A DNA stretch of 6,363 nt. Origin: an uncultured Clostridia bacterium (GTDB taxonomy: Bacteria; Bacillota; Clostridia; Oscillospirales; Oscillospiraceae). The notes beneath the pieces are model-generated. The model had not been told where the DNA came from. It ran no database searches and saw only the letters and a program-made list of their open reading frames with translations. The position numbers and the translations under genes are program-made. The stretch's first letter is position 1. The number at the start of each line of letters is the position of its first letter. Shown here in pieces: positions 1-6,250 of this stretch. The DNA is taken from the NCBI GenBank assembly GCA_945918815.1, contig CAMEIU010000122.1, positions 1-6,363 on the forward strand, written 5' to 3'.

Positions 1-1077
1 CCGCTCCGCACCGGCCAGGGCGGAGAACACGTTGTTCATCTGCATGGAGATCTCGTTGATGGGCCGGTTGAACTGGCGGGTGTAGTTGATGGACACGGTC
101 AGGCCGCCCAGGTCGAAGCCGCGGGTCACCACCAGAATGGCGCCGACGCAGGCCGTCAATGCGTAGCCCACGTTGCACAGCTGGTGGGTCACAGGGCCCA
201 TGACCGAGGACTGGAACTGGGCCTTGATCTGGGTCTCCATCAATTCGTGGTTCAGATAGGAGAATTCGTCCATGGCCACGTCCTCATGGTTGAAGACCTT
301 GACCACCTTCTGGCCGGTGATGATCTCCTGGGCGAAGCCGTTGAGGACGCCCAGCCGCTTCTGCTGGGCCGTGTAGGCCTTGCGGCCCCGCTTGACCAGC
401 TGCTTTGTGGCAAAGACAAGCAGGGGCGTCATGAGAATGGTCATCATGCCCAGGATCACATTGGTGTACAGCATCAGAAACACGGTGCCCGCCAGCGTCA
501 GGATGCCGGAGAAGATCTGGACCAGGGTGGTGTTGAGCATCTCGCCCACGGCGTCCACGTCGTTGGTAAAGCGGCTCATGACGTCGCCGGTGGGATGGTT
601 GTCGAAGTAGCGGATGGGCAATGTCTGGAGCTTGTCGAACAGCTCCTTGCGCATCCGGCAGAGGGACCGCTGGGACACGCTGAGCATGATCCGCTGCTGG
701 AGCCACTGCGTGGCCACAGCCACGGCGTAGACCGCCGCCAGGCCCAGCAGGGCCGCCGCCAGACCGGCGATCCGGCTGCCCAGGTCGGCCTCCGAAGGGT
801 CAAAATAGATGAACTTGTTGATGATGGGCCGCAGCAGATAGGAGGCCGCCAGGGACGAGACCGTGTAGAGGACCACCATGCACAGGGCCAAAAGGATGAG
901 CTTCTTCTCCCGGCCCAGATATTTCATCAGCCGGACCACGGTGCCCCTGGTGTTCTTGGGCTTTCCCTGGGCCGAGATGCCCCGGCCCCGGTTCACCAGG
1001 GTCATTTCCTTCTTCTGCCCGCTCTGGGAGGATGCGCCGTACTTCTTCTGAAGCCGCGCCGCGCGTTCTTCATTCAT
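1..1077 (-). CDS. Heterodimeric ABC exporter, second subunit (permease part; 3' end lies outside the window)
   Basis: This is the N-terminal 359 residues of a half-size ABC exporter (membrane domain fused to an ATPase domain). Only the membrane part is visible and the frame is still open at base 1. A charged, Gly/Lys-rich N-terminal extension of about 45 residues precedes hydrophobic segments near residues 58-82, 104-124, 184-206, 208-226 and 298-318. The block at 157-174 (YFDNHPTGDVMSRFTNDVD) is the conserved coupling region of type IV exporters, and the visible sequence ends in SALAGAER, where the linker to the ATPase domain normally begins. The ATG at 1077-1075 has a strong AAGGAGG at 1087-1093, nine bases upstream. 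It overlaps the end of the preceding exporter gene by 8 bases, so the two are translationally coupled. Because the upstream subunit has a degenerate ATPase site, I infer that this one carries the catalytically competent site, as in BmrCD and TM287/288. The substrate cannot be read from sequence; drug or lipid export is typical of the family. Confidence 0.92.
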   Translation of the reverse strand, partial: MNEERAARLQKKYGASSQSGQKKEMTLVNRGRGISAQGKPKNTRGTVVRLMKYLGREKKLILLALCMVVLYTVSSLAASYLLRPIINKFIYFDPSEADLGSRIAGLAAALLGLAAVYAVAVATQWLQQRIMLSVSQRSLCRMRKELFDKLQTLPIRYFDNHPTGDVMSRFTNDVDAVGEMLNTTLVQIFSGILTLAGTVFLMLYTNVILGMMTILMTPLLVFATKQLVKRGRKAYTAQQKRLGVLNGFAQEIITGQKVVKVFNHEDVAMDEFSYLNHELMETQIKAQFQSSVMGPVTHQLCNVGYALTACVGAILVVTRGFDLGGLTVSINYTRQFNRPINEISMQMNNVFSALAGAER

Positions 1078-2803
1078 CTTGCGCTTCCTCCTTCTGGGAA
1101 TAATAGATCTCCTGGTAGGGCACGCAGCGGGCCATGAGCTCCTGGTGCCGTCCCACGTCCACGATTTTCCCGCCGTCCATGACCACGATCCGGTCCGCGT
1201 CCATGACGGAGTTGATCCGCTGGGCGATGATCAGCTTGGTCATACCCTGCAGTTCCTCCCGGAAGGCCTTGCGGATTCCGGCGTCGGTGGCCGTATCCAC
1301 GGCGGAGGTGGAGTCGTCGAGAATCAAAATCTTCGGCCGCTTCAGAAGGGCTCTGGCAATGCAGAGCCGCTGCCGCTGGCCGCCGGACAGATTCGTTCCG
1401 CCCTGCTCCAGCTCCGTTTCGTAGCCGTCGGGGAAGGTGCGGATGAACTCTTCGGCGTGGGCCACCTTGCAGGCCCAGGCCAATTCCTGGTCGGAGGCGT
1501 TCTCGTTGCCCCAGCGGAGATTTTCCGCGATGGTGCCGGAGAACAGGGTGTTCTTCTGGAGCACCACCGAAACCTGCTCCCGCAGGTGATGGAGGGAGTA
1601 GTCCCGGACGTCCACGCCGTCGATCCGCACCTGTCCTCCGTCGGCGTCATAGAGCCTGGGAATCAGGGAGATCAGAGTGGTCTTGCCGCTGCCGGTGGAG
1701 CCGACGATGCCCACAAAGGCCCCGGCAGGCAGATGGAGGCGCACATGGTCCAGCACCGGCTCGGTGTTGTGCTTGAAATAGCGGAAGGACACGTCGCAAA
1801 ATTCGATCTCGCCCCGCTCGATGGTCCGGTCCCTGCAGGCGGCCCGGTCGTCGTTGAGATCCACCTTGGCGTTCAGGACCTCGGTGATCCGCCGGTCCGA
1901 GGCGGCGGCGCGGGTGCCCTGGAGAATGATATTGGCCACGAAGTTCAGGGCGGTCAAAATCTGGGAGAGATAGGTGATAAACGCCGTCAGGGTGCCGATC
2001 TGCATGCCGCCGATCATGATGGACCGTCCCGCGATCCAGACCACGGCCAGGGTGGTGATGTTGATGGCCAGGGCGGAGATGGGCTGCATGAGGATCATCA
2101 TCTTCAACGCGGAGATGCTCTTGTCCATCAAAGCGTCGTTGACCTTGGCGAACTTCTGCTTCTCATGCTCCTCCCGGACGAAGGATTTGATGACCCGCTC
2201 GTTGGTGATGGTCTCGTTGATCTCATTGTTGAGGCTGTCCAGCTTGTTCTGCATGACCGTATACCGGGGCGAGGCGATGCGGATGGTGACCGCAATGGCC
2301 AGGGCCAGGATGGGCACCACGATGCAGATCACCAGGGCCAGCCTGGGATTCAGGGCGAAGGACATGCAGATGCCGCCCACCAGCATGACCGGGCTTCGGA
2401 AGCAGCCCCGGAGCAGGGTCTGACAGAAGTTCTGAATCTGGGTCACGTCGTTGGTGATCCGGGTGATGAGAGAGCCGGTGGAAAAATCGTCGATGGTGGT
2501 GCTGGAGAAGATCTGAATCTTGGCTTAGGCCTTCTCCCGGACGTCGGCGGCCAGATGGGACGAGCCCTTGATGGCGTAGTATGCGCCGAAGACGCCGCCG
2601 GCGATCATGGCCAGGGCCACCAAAAGCATGTACAGGCCGTTCTGAAGGATGTAGGGAATGTCCCCGTTGGCCGCGCCCTTGTCGATGATGTTGGCGTTGA
2701 GATAGGGCAAAACAAATTCGCCGCTGGCCTCTACGATCATGAACAGGGGGCCGAGGAGGAAGCAATGGGCGTATTGTTTGACAGAGGGCCAGTATTTTTT
2801 CAT
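1070..2803 (-). pseudogene. Heterodimeric ABC exporter, degenerate-site subunit, interrupted by an in-frame TAA
   Basis: The frame spans 577 sense positions, full length for a half-size ABC exporter, but codon 93 (bases 2527-2525) is TAA. Both sides stay in one frame and the homology runs straight through: VREKA, stop, AKIQIFSSTTIDDFSTGSL. A single substitution, for example from a Tyr codon, would explain it. The fragments are residues 1-92 (2525-2803; membrane segments 1-2) and the remainder from 2524 down. No start codon with a Shine-Dalgarno sequence directly follows the stop; the first GTG is at 2446. Further membrane segments lie near residues 134-152, 155-174, 237-259 and 270-294. The ATPase domain shows Walker A GSTGSGKT (368-375), Q-loop VLQKNT, signature LSGGQ (472-476) and Walker B ILILDD (492-497). 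The Walker B glutamate is Asp and the switch histidine is Gln (IIAQR, about 528), the pattern of the non-hydrolysing subunit in heterodimeric exporters. The ATG overlaps the MarR stop as ATGA. Sequencing error is the main alternative to a real nonsense mutation. Confidence 0.85.
2525..2527 (-). other. Premature ochre codon (TAA) in the ABC exporter gene
   Basis: This is the only in-frame stop between the start at 2803 and the natural TGA at 1072-1070. It sits just after the second membrane segment, in the intracellular coupling helix region where relatives usually carry an aromatic residue after REKA/REKV (family knowledge). One base change from TAC or TAT gives TAA. Confidence 0.9.
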
Positions 2804-3276
2804 CTTCCCTGCTCCGCCCCTTCCTGCGGCGGCCGCTTGCAGGTGTGAATCCGCTCGTCGGCGCGCCAGGCGTCCGCCAGTTTTCTCAGAAGGGCGATGA
2901 GCTGCGTCTTCTCTTCCTCGCTGAGGGACTCATAGAGTGCAGCCTCCAGCTCCGCCCGGCGCTGGCGGACCCAGGCGGCCTCCTGGGTTCCGGCCTCCGT
3001 CAGCATCACGTCCACATTCCGCTTGTCCGTTTCATTCTTCACCCGGCGCAGCAGGCCCGCTTCCTCGATCTTCCCCAGGACCTCGCTCATGGAGCCGGAC
3101 TGAATGCCGATCATGTCCATGAGCTCCCGTTGGGTCACGGTGCCGTGGCGGTTCAGCAGCATCAGAATCCGGTCCTGGCTGCATTTGCCGCCCATGCCAT
3201 GGTGCAGCGTCTTGCCGCAAAACCGAAGCAGCCCCGTCAGCTGCTCCTCCAGGGTTCGCGCTTCCTGTTGTTTCAA
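2800..3276 (-). CDS. MarR-family winged helix-turn-helix transcriptional regulator
   Basis: The product is 158 residues, a normal MarR length. The DNA-binding part shows an HTH around residues 32-74: TQRELMDMIGI is the first helix and QSGSMSEVLGKIEEAGL the recognition helix. A wing follows at about 75-95 containing the family-typical DKR motif (84-86). Long amphipathic helices at 97-140 are the expected dimerisation part. The start is a TTG at 3276-3274, because an in-frame TGA lies three codons upstream and no in-frame ATG occurs before the first helix. An AAAGG lies about 13 bases upstream, a somewhat long spacing. Its TGA overlaps the ATG of the exporter gene by 4 bases, so the regulator and pump form one operon. 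MarR proteins in this position usually repress their own operon and release DNA when they bind a toxic ligand. Autorepression is inferred from the repeated motifs in the promoter upstream. The ligand is unknown. Confidence 0.93.
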   Translation of the reverse strand: MKQQEARTLEEQLTGLLRFCGKTLHHGMGGKCSQDRILMLLNRHGTVTQRELMDMIGIQSGSMSEVLGKIEEAGLLRRVKNETDKRNVDVMLTEAGTQEAAWVRQRRAELEAALYESLSEEEKTQLIALLRKLADAWRADERIHTCKRPPQEGAEQGR

Positions 3277-3304
3277 GTCGCATCACTTGCCTTTTCATTT
3301 ACTT

Positions 3305-3355
3305 GGTACCGAGGGATATTTTAGCACCGGGAAAATGAAATGTCAAGGCACCGAG
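3305..3355 (-). promoter_or_regulatory. Three repeated motifs, candidate MarR operators
   Basis: On the plus strand the motif reads GGTACCGAG at 3305-3313, AGCACCGGG at 3323-3331 and GGCACCGAG at 3347-3355. The first lies over the expected start site and sits in a near-palindrome CTtGGTACCgAG (3302-3313). The second overlaps the end of the -10 box and the spacer. The third abuts the -35 box. Such placement would let a dimeric regulator block RNA polymerase. The operator role is inferred from position and repetition, not from a known binding motif. Confidence 0.5.
3318..3346 (-). promoter_or_regulatory. Sigma-70 promoter of the marR-ABC operon
   Basis: On the minus strand a perfect -35 box TTGACA (3346-3341) is separated by exactly 17 bases from the -10 box TAAAAT (3323-3318). 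Transcription should begin near 3311, giving a leader of about 35 nt before the TTG start of the regulator. This is the best promoter match in the window. Confidence 0.85.
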
Positions 3356-3383
3356 CGAATAATTGCACCCAAGGAGCAATACG

Positions 3384-3452
3384 CCGTAGGGGCGCCCTTG
3401 CGGCCGCCCGAAAGCCTGTACCCACGGGCGACCGCAAGGGTCGCCCCTACGG
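3384..3452. repeat. Long imperfect inverted repeat with CGTAGGGGCG ends
   Basis: The left arm (3384-3410) pairs with the right arm (3425-3452) over about 26 of 28 positions, with one unpaired base and one mismatch. The loop is 14 bases. Both outer ends read CGTAGGGGCG inwards. RNA from either strand would fold into a very stable hairpin. It lies between the DUF951 stop and the marR promoter. Downstream bases on neither strand are U-rich, so it is not a canonical intrinsic terminator, although it could protect or attenuate the DUF951 transcript. It resembles short dispersed repeats in clostridial genomes (from memory, no search run). Confidence 0.85.
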
Positions 3453-3468
3453 TGTTGTCTGCGATTCG

Positions 3469-3666
3469 TTATTTCTCCATAATCTGGCCGTCTCTCAAAA
3501 TCTGCCTGATATTCTTTTCCGCCTTGCTTCTCGGCAGCATGACCTCGTGGCCGCAGCCCTGGCAGCGGAGGCGGAAATCCATGCCGGTGCGGAGGACCAG
3601 CCACTCCTTGCTGCCGCAGGGGTGGGCTTTTTTCATGACGAGAATATCCTGTAAGCGAACATCCAT
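3469..3666 (-). CDS. DUF951 family small Zn-ribbon-like protein
   Basis: The product is 65 residues, matching the usual DUF951 size of roughly 60-70. The family pattern is clear: an N-terminal MDVRLQDILVMKKAHPCGS, then EWLVLRTGMDFRLRCQGCG, then HEVMLPRSKAEKNI. Cys17, the Cys35-x2-Cys38 pair and nearby His15 and His40 are plausible metal ligands. The family is widespread in Firmicutes, and I know of no firmly established function; nucleic-acid binding is a guess from the small basic, cysteine-containing fold. The ATG at 3666-3664 is preceded by a purine-rich AAAGGAAAGGCGG tract. The gene stands alone, divergent from the S1-domain gene with 54 bases between starts, and the inverted repeat follows 16 bases after its TAA. 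Confidence 0.9.
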   Translation of the reverse strand: MDVRLQDILVMKKAHPCGSKEWLVLRTGMDFRLRCQGCGHEVMLPRSKAEKNIRQILRDGQIMEK

Positions 3667-3720
3667 GTGTTAACGCCGCCTTTCCTTTGCATATAGTGTA
3701 TGGAAAAAGGGGGAATGTTT
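3667..3720. promoter_or_regulatory. Divergent intergenic region between the DUF951 and S1-domain genes
   Basis: These 54 bases must carry, or overlap, the start signals for both genes. For the plus-strand gene TATAGT at 3692-3697 with TTAACG at 3670-3675 (16-base spacer) is a weak promoter candidate, followed by the ribosome binding site AAGGGGG at 3707-3713. I could not find a convincing promoter for the minus-strand gene here; it may lie inside the S1 gene. Confidence 0.4.
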
Positions 3721-4644
3721 ATGAACTACTATCTTCCCGAGGGGATGGGCCTGAGGCGCGGCGGCTTCACGCCGGAGCTGCTGCGAAGGGCCAAGGCCGA
3801 GGGGACGATTCTCCAGGCCCCGGCGGTGCTGTGCGACGAGAAGCACGATCTTCTGGGGGAACTGGGCTGCTGCACCGGCCATCTGCCCAGGGAGGAATGC
3901 GCCATCGGCATTCTGGAGGGCGAGACCCGGGACATTGCCATTCTCTCCCGGGTGGGCAAGGCCGTCAGCTTCCGGGTGGTGGAATTTCTGCCCAATGGCA
4001 CGCCGCTGCTGTCCCGCCGTCTGGCCCAGGAGGAAGCCAGGAATTTTCTCTTTGAAAACCGGCGGCCGGGAGACATTCTTCCCGCCGTGGTCACCAGCCT
4101 GGCCAGCTTCGGGGCCTTCTGCGACGTGGGCTGCGGCCTGCCCGCCCTGTTGGGCATCGAGCATATCTCCGTGTCCCGGATCTCCCACAGCCGGGACCGC
4201 TTCCGGGAGGACCAGCCGGTTTTCGCCGTGGTCCGCTCCAGGGACCCGGACAGCCTGCGCATCCAGCTGAGCCACAAGGAGCTTTTAGGCACCTGGGCCG
4301 AAAACGCCGCCCTGTTCCAGCCGGGCCAGACGGTGCCGGGAATCGTCCGCAGCGTCAAGGACTACGGGGCCTTCATTGAATTGACCCCCAACCTGTCCGG
4401 CCTGGCGGAGCCGAATTTCGATTTGCGGACCGGGGACGCCGTGTCGGTCTACATCAAATCCATCCTGCCAGAGCGGCTGAAAATCAAGCTGGTGGCCCTG
4501 AGAAAGCTGGACGCCGCCACATTGCCCCAAAGGCCCCTCCGGTACTTCAAAACCGCCGGACACATCGACACCTGGAAATACGGCAACGACGGCTTCGCCA
4601 AAACCGTGTCCACATTCTCCTGCGCACCCCATGCAGGCGGCTAA
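3721..4644 (+). CDS. S1 RNA-binding domain protein (clostridial ribosomal-protein-S1-like)
   Basis: The product is 307 residues. Two clear S1 (OB-fold) domains lie at about 116-188 (PGDILPAVVTSLASFGAFCDVG, closing with LRIQLSHKELLG) and 200-260 (PGQTVPGIVRSVKDYGAFIEL, closing with LKIKLVALRK). A more divergent S1-like segment occupies about 25-100. Family proteins bind single-stranded RNA and often act in translation or RNA turnover. This one is much shorter than ribosomal protein S1 of proteobacteria and is probably an accessory S1-like protein, so I give no symbol. The ATG at 3721 is chosen because AAGGGGG (3707-3713) sits seven bases before it; in-frame ATGs at 3700 and 3715 are upstream of or too near this site. 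The C-terminal block HIDTWKYGNDGFAKTV is a family-like tail. The last codons and the TAA (4642-4644) lie inside an intergenic-type hairpin repeat, so the terminal residues (about HAGG) may be repeat-encoded. Confidence 0.88.
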   Translation: MNYYLPEGMGLRRGGFTPELLRRAKAEGTILQAPAVLCDEKHDLLGELGCCTGHLPREECAIGILEGETRDIAILSRVGKAVSFRVVEFLPNGTPLLSRRLAQEEARNFLFENRRPGDILPAVVTSLASFGAFCDVGCGLPALLGIEHISVSRISHSRDRFREDQPVFAVVRSRDPDSLRIQLSHKELLGTWAENAALFQPGQTVPGIVRSVKDYGAFIELTPNLSGLAEPNFDLRTGDAVSVYIKSILPERLKIKLVALRKLDAATLPQRPLRYFKTAGHIDTWKYGNDGFAKTVSTFSCAPHAGG

Positions 4645-4658
4645 CAGCCGCCCCTACG
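4636..4658. repeat. Short GC hairpin with CGTAGGGGCG core, overlapping the S1-gene stop codon
   Basis: GGCGGCT (4636-4642) and AGCCGCC (4646-4652) form a perfect 7-bp stem around AAC. On the minus strand the element begins CGTAGGGGCG (4658-4649), the same ten bases found at both ends of the inverted repeat at 3384-3452. The S1-gene TAA spans the stem end and the loop. No T-tract follows, so it is not a standard terminator. Confidence 0.75.
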
Positions 4659-4686
4659 AAGCACCTGGAACAGGCGAATTCAAATC

Positions 4687-4702
4687 ATCCGCGTCAGCGG
4701 AT
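4687..4702. repeat. Small hairpin in the convergent intergenic region
   Basis: ATCCGC (4687-4692) and GCGGAT (4697-4702) form a perfect 6-bp stem with a GTCA loop. It lies between the CGTAGGGGCG hairpin and the heptamer repeats and is probably part of the same composite element. Confidence 0.55.
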
Positions 4703-4706
4703 ACCT

Positions 4707-4748
4707 TCATTGTCAATTGTTCATTATCAATTGTCCATTGTCCATTAC
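4707..4748. repeat. Six tandem 7-bp repeats abutting the rarA stop codon
   Basis: The heptamers are TCATTGT, CAATTGT, TCATTAT, CAATTGT, CCATTGT and CCATTAC, with consensus YMATTRT. They are AT-rich against a GC-rich background. The last unit contains the rarA stop codon (TAA, 4747-4745), so the array begins at the gene's end. Confidence 0.8.
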
Positions 4749-6004
4749 CTCTTGATCTCCTCCCAATACCGCTTCGCCGCCTGCTCGGTCTTGTTGTCGC
4801 CGTATTCGTAGTATTTCCGGTCCTTCAATTCGTCGGGCAGATACTGCTGCCGGACCCAGTGGCCGGGGTAGCTGTGGGGATATAAATACCCCTGCTCCCG
4901 CTCGAAGCCCGTGCCGTCGGCGTGGACGTTTTGCAGCTCTCTGGGCACCGCGCCGGTGATGCCGGCCTTCACGTCGGCCATGGCGGCGTCCATGGAGGCC
5001 ACCACGGAATTGGACTTGGGGGCGGTGGCCAATAAAATGCAGGCCTGGGCCAGGGGCAAGCGGGCCTCGGGCATGCCCAGCTGCAAGGCCGTGTCCACGC
5101 AGGCCTTGACAATGGAAATGGCCTGGGGATAGGCCATGCCGATGTCCTCGCTGGCGGAGCAGAGAATCCGGCGGCAGGCCCCCTGCAAATCCCCCGCCTC
5201 CAGGAGCCGGGCCAGATAGTGCAGCGCCGCATCCGGGTCCGAGCCCCGGAGGGACTTCATGAGGGCCGACACCACGTCGAAGTGCTGGTCCCCGTCCCGG
5301 TCGTAGCGCATGACCGACCTCTGGGTCACGGCCCTGGCGTCTTCCAGGGTCAGGCGGATCACGCCGTTTTCCACGATTCCGGCGGAGAACAGCAGCTCCA
5401 CGGCGTTGACGGCCTTGCGGATGTCGCCGCCGCAGGCCATGGACATGTGGCTCAGGACCTCCGGCTCCAGCTGGGCCTTGAGGCCCGTCTTCTGCTCCAT
5501 ATAGGCCACGGCCCGCCGGATGGCCCTGGCCACGGCCTCGGGCCCGATGGCCTTGAACTCAAAGACCGTGGACCGGGACAGAATGGCGTTGTAGACGTAA
5601 AAATAGGGGTTCTCCGTGGTGGAGGCGATGAGGGTGATGCGGCCGTTCTCAATGTGCTCCAGGAGGGTCTGCTGCTGCTTTTTGGTGAAATATTGAATCT
5701 CGTCGAGGTACAGCAGAATCCCGTTGGGAGCCAGAAACGTGTCCAGCTGGGCCACAATGTCCTTGATGTCGCCGGAGGACGCGGTGGTGGCGTTTAGTTT
5801 ACATAATTTTCTCTGGGTCTTGGCGGCGATGATGTTCGCCACGGTGGTCTTCCCCACGCCGGAGGGACCGTAAAAGATGAGATTGGGAATCTTCCCGCTC
5901 TCAATGATTCTGCGGAGCAGGGCGCCGGGGCCGAGGATATGCTCCTGCCCGCAGACGTCGTCCAACTCCACCGGCCGCAGCTCGTCGGCCAAAGGCTGAT
6001 ACAT
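4745..6004 (-). CDS. rarA: RarA/MgsA-type AAA+ ATPase (replication-associated recombination protein A)
   Basis: The product is 419 residues, within the usual RarA/MgsA/WRNIP1 range. The AAA+ core has Walker A GPSGVGKT (46-53), Walker B ILLYLDEI (96-103), a sensor-1 region ASTTENP (127-133) and the arginine-finger motif LSR (142-144). GGDIRKAVNAVELL is the sensor-2/lid helix. The C-terminal part, from about residue 250, matches the MgsA tetramerisation region, with conserved stretches such as SASEDIGMAYPQA and a tail of GYLYPHSYPGHWVRQQYLP. RarA acts at stalled replication forks and single-strand gaps and is related to clamp-loader subunits. Where E. coli RarA has DEVHRF after Walker B, this protein has DEIQYF, a variant I believe is common in clostridia. 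AGGAG at 6020-6016 lies 11 bases before the ATG (6004-6002). It is the only gene in its transcription unit visible here and converges on the S1-domain gene. Confidence 0.95.
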   Translation of the reverse strand: MYQPLADELRPVELDDVCGQEHILGPGALLRRIIESGKIPNLIFYGPSGVGKTTVANIIAAKTQRKLCKLNATTASSGDIKDIVAQLDTFLAPNGILLYLDEIQYFTKKQQQTLLEHIENGRITLIASTTENPYFYVYNAILSRSTVFEFKAIGPEAVARAIRRAVAYMEQKTGLKAQLEPEVLSHMSMACGGDIRKAVNAVELLFSAGIVENGVIRLTLEDARAVTQRSVMRYDRDGDQHFDVVSALMKSLRGSDPDAALHYLARLLEAGDLQGACRRILCSASEDIGMAYPQAISIVKACVDTALQLGMPEARLPLAQACILLATAPKSNSVVASMDAAMADVKAGITGAVPRELQNVHADGTGFEREQGYLYPHSYPGHWVRQQYLPDELKDRKYYEYGDNKTEQAAKRYWEEIKR

Positions 6005-6015
6005 GAGAACAACAA

Positions 6016-6027
6016 CTCCTTTCGGAG
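6016..6027 (-). promoter_or_regulatory. Small GAAA-loop hairpin holding the rarA ribosome binding site
   Basis: On the minus strand CTCC-GAAA-GGAG forms a 4-bp stem closed by a GNRA tetraloop. The 3' arm is the core of the rarA Shine-Dalgarno sequence. The stem is short, so it would only mildly hinder ribosome access. Confidence 0.4.
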
Positions 6028-6068
6028 GGAAATCAAAATTGGGCTTTGACGAGGTGTTGTATTGCCAA

Positions 6069-6201
6069 TGTAGGGCGCGGGAGGGTGAATTGCCCGAAGG
6101 GGAAGAGAGGCCGGTCTGGACCGCGACCCGACGCGCCGTTTGGCAGTTGGTTCCGGGATGCAGCTGCCTGCATGCGGCACGTCCAGTGGCCGTGCCCTAC
6201 A
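6069..6201. repeat. 133-bp repeat-like element with 11-bp terminal inverted repeats
   Basis: The left end TGTAGGGCGCG (6069-6079) and the right end CGTGCCCTACA (6191-6201) are inverted copies matching at 10 of 11 positions. Inside are further hairpins: ATGCAG/CTGCAT with a 4-base loop (6158-6173), GGCACG/CGTGCC (6176-6181 with 6191-6196), and a palindrome CGGTCTGGACCG (6112-6123). The ends resemble the CGTAGGGGCG core of the other repeats but lack one G. It could be a MITE-like or REP-like element; no transposase or target-site duplication is evident. Confidence 0.6.
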
Positions 6202-6250
6202 GAACGCTGTTCATCGTCAAATCCCAGCTTATCCTGCAATCATACTACTC

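Noticed and set aside
184..1137. 317-codon plus-strand frame
   Set aside because: It is an antisense shadow of the second exporter subunit, which has a strong ribosome binding site and family motifs.
1079..2848. 589-codon open frame on the plus strand, longer than any real gene in the window
   Set aside because: It lies antisense to the exporter gene and the end of marR, whose products match known families. Its translation is Gly/His/Asp/Val-rich without recognisable domains, as expected for the antisense of GC-rich coding DNA.
3384..3452. Intrinsic terminator for DUF951 or for a transcript from the other side
   Set aside because: The stem is strong but neither strand has a run of T after it, so a canonical rho-independent terminator is not supported.
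4707..4748. CRISPR array or replication-origin iterons
   Set aside because: The 7-bp units are contiguous with no spacers, which excludes CRISPR. There is no replication initiator gene, and six short degenerate units next to a housekeeping gene do not make an iteron origin.
5219..5797. 192-codon plus-strand frame
   Set aside because: It is an antisense shadow of rarA and has no ribosome binding site or recognisable domain.
6033..6239. 68-codon minus-strand frame (TTG start) upstream of rarA
   Set aside because: It runs through the 133-bp repeat element, has no clear ribosome binding site, and its translation looks like low-complexity repeat sequence.
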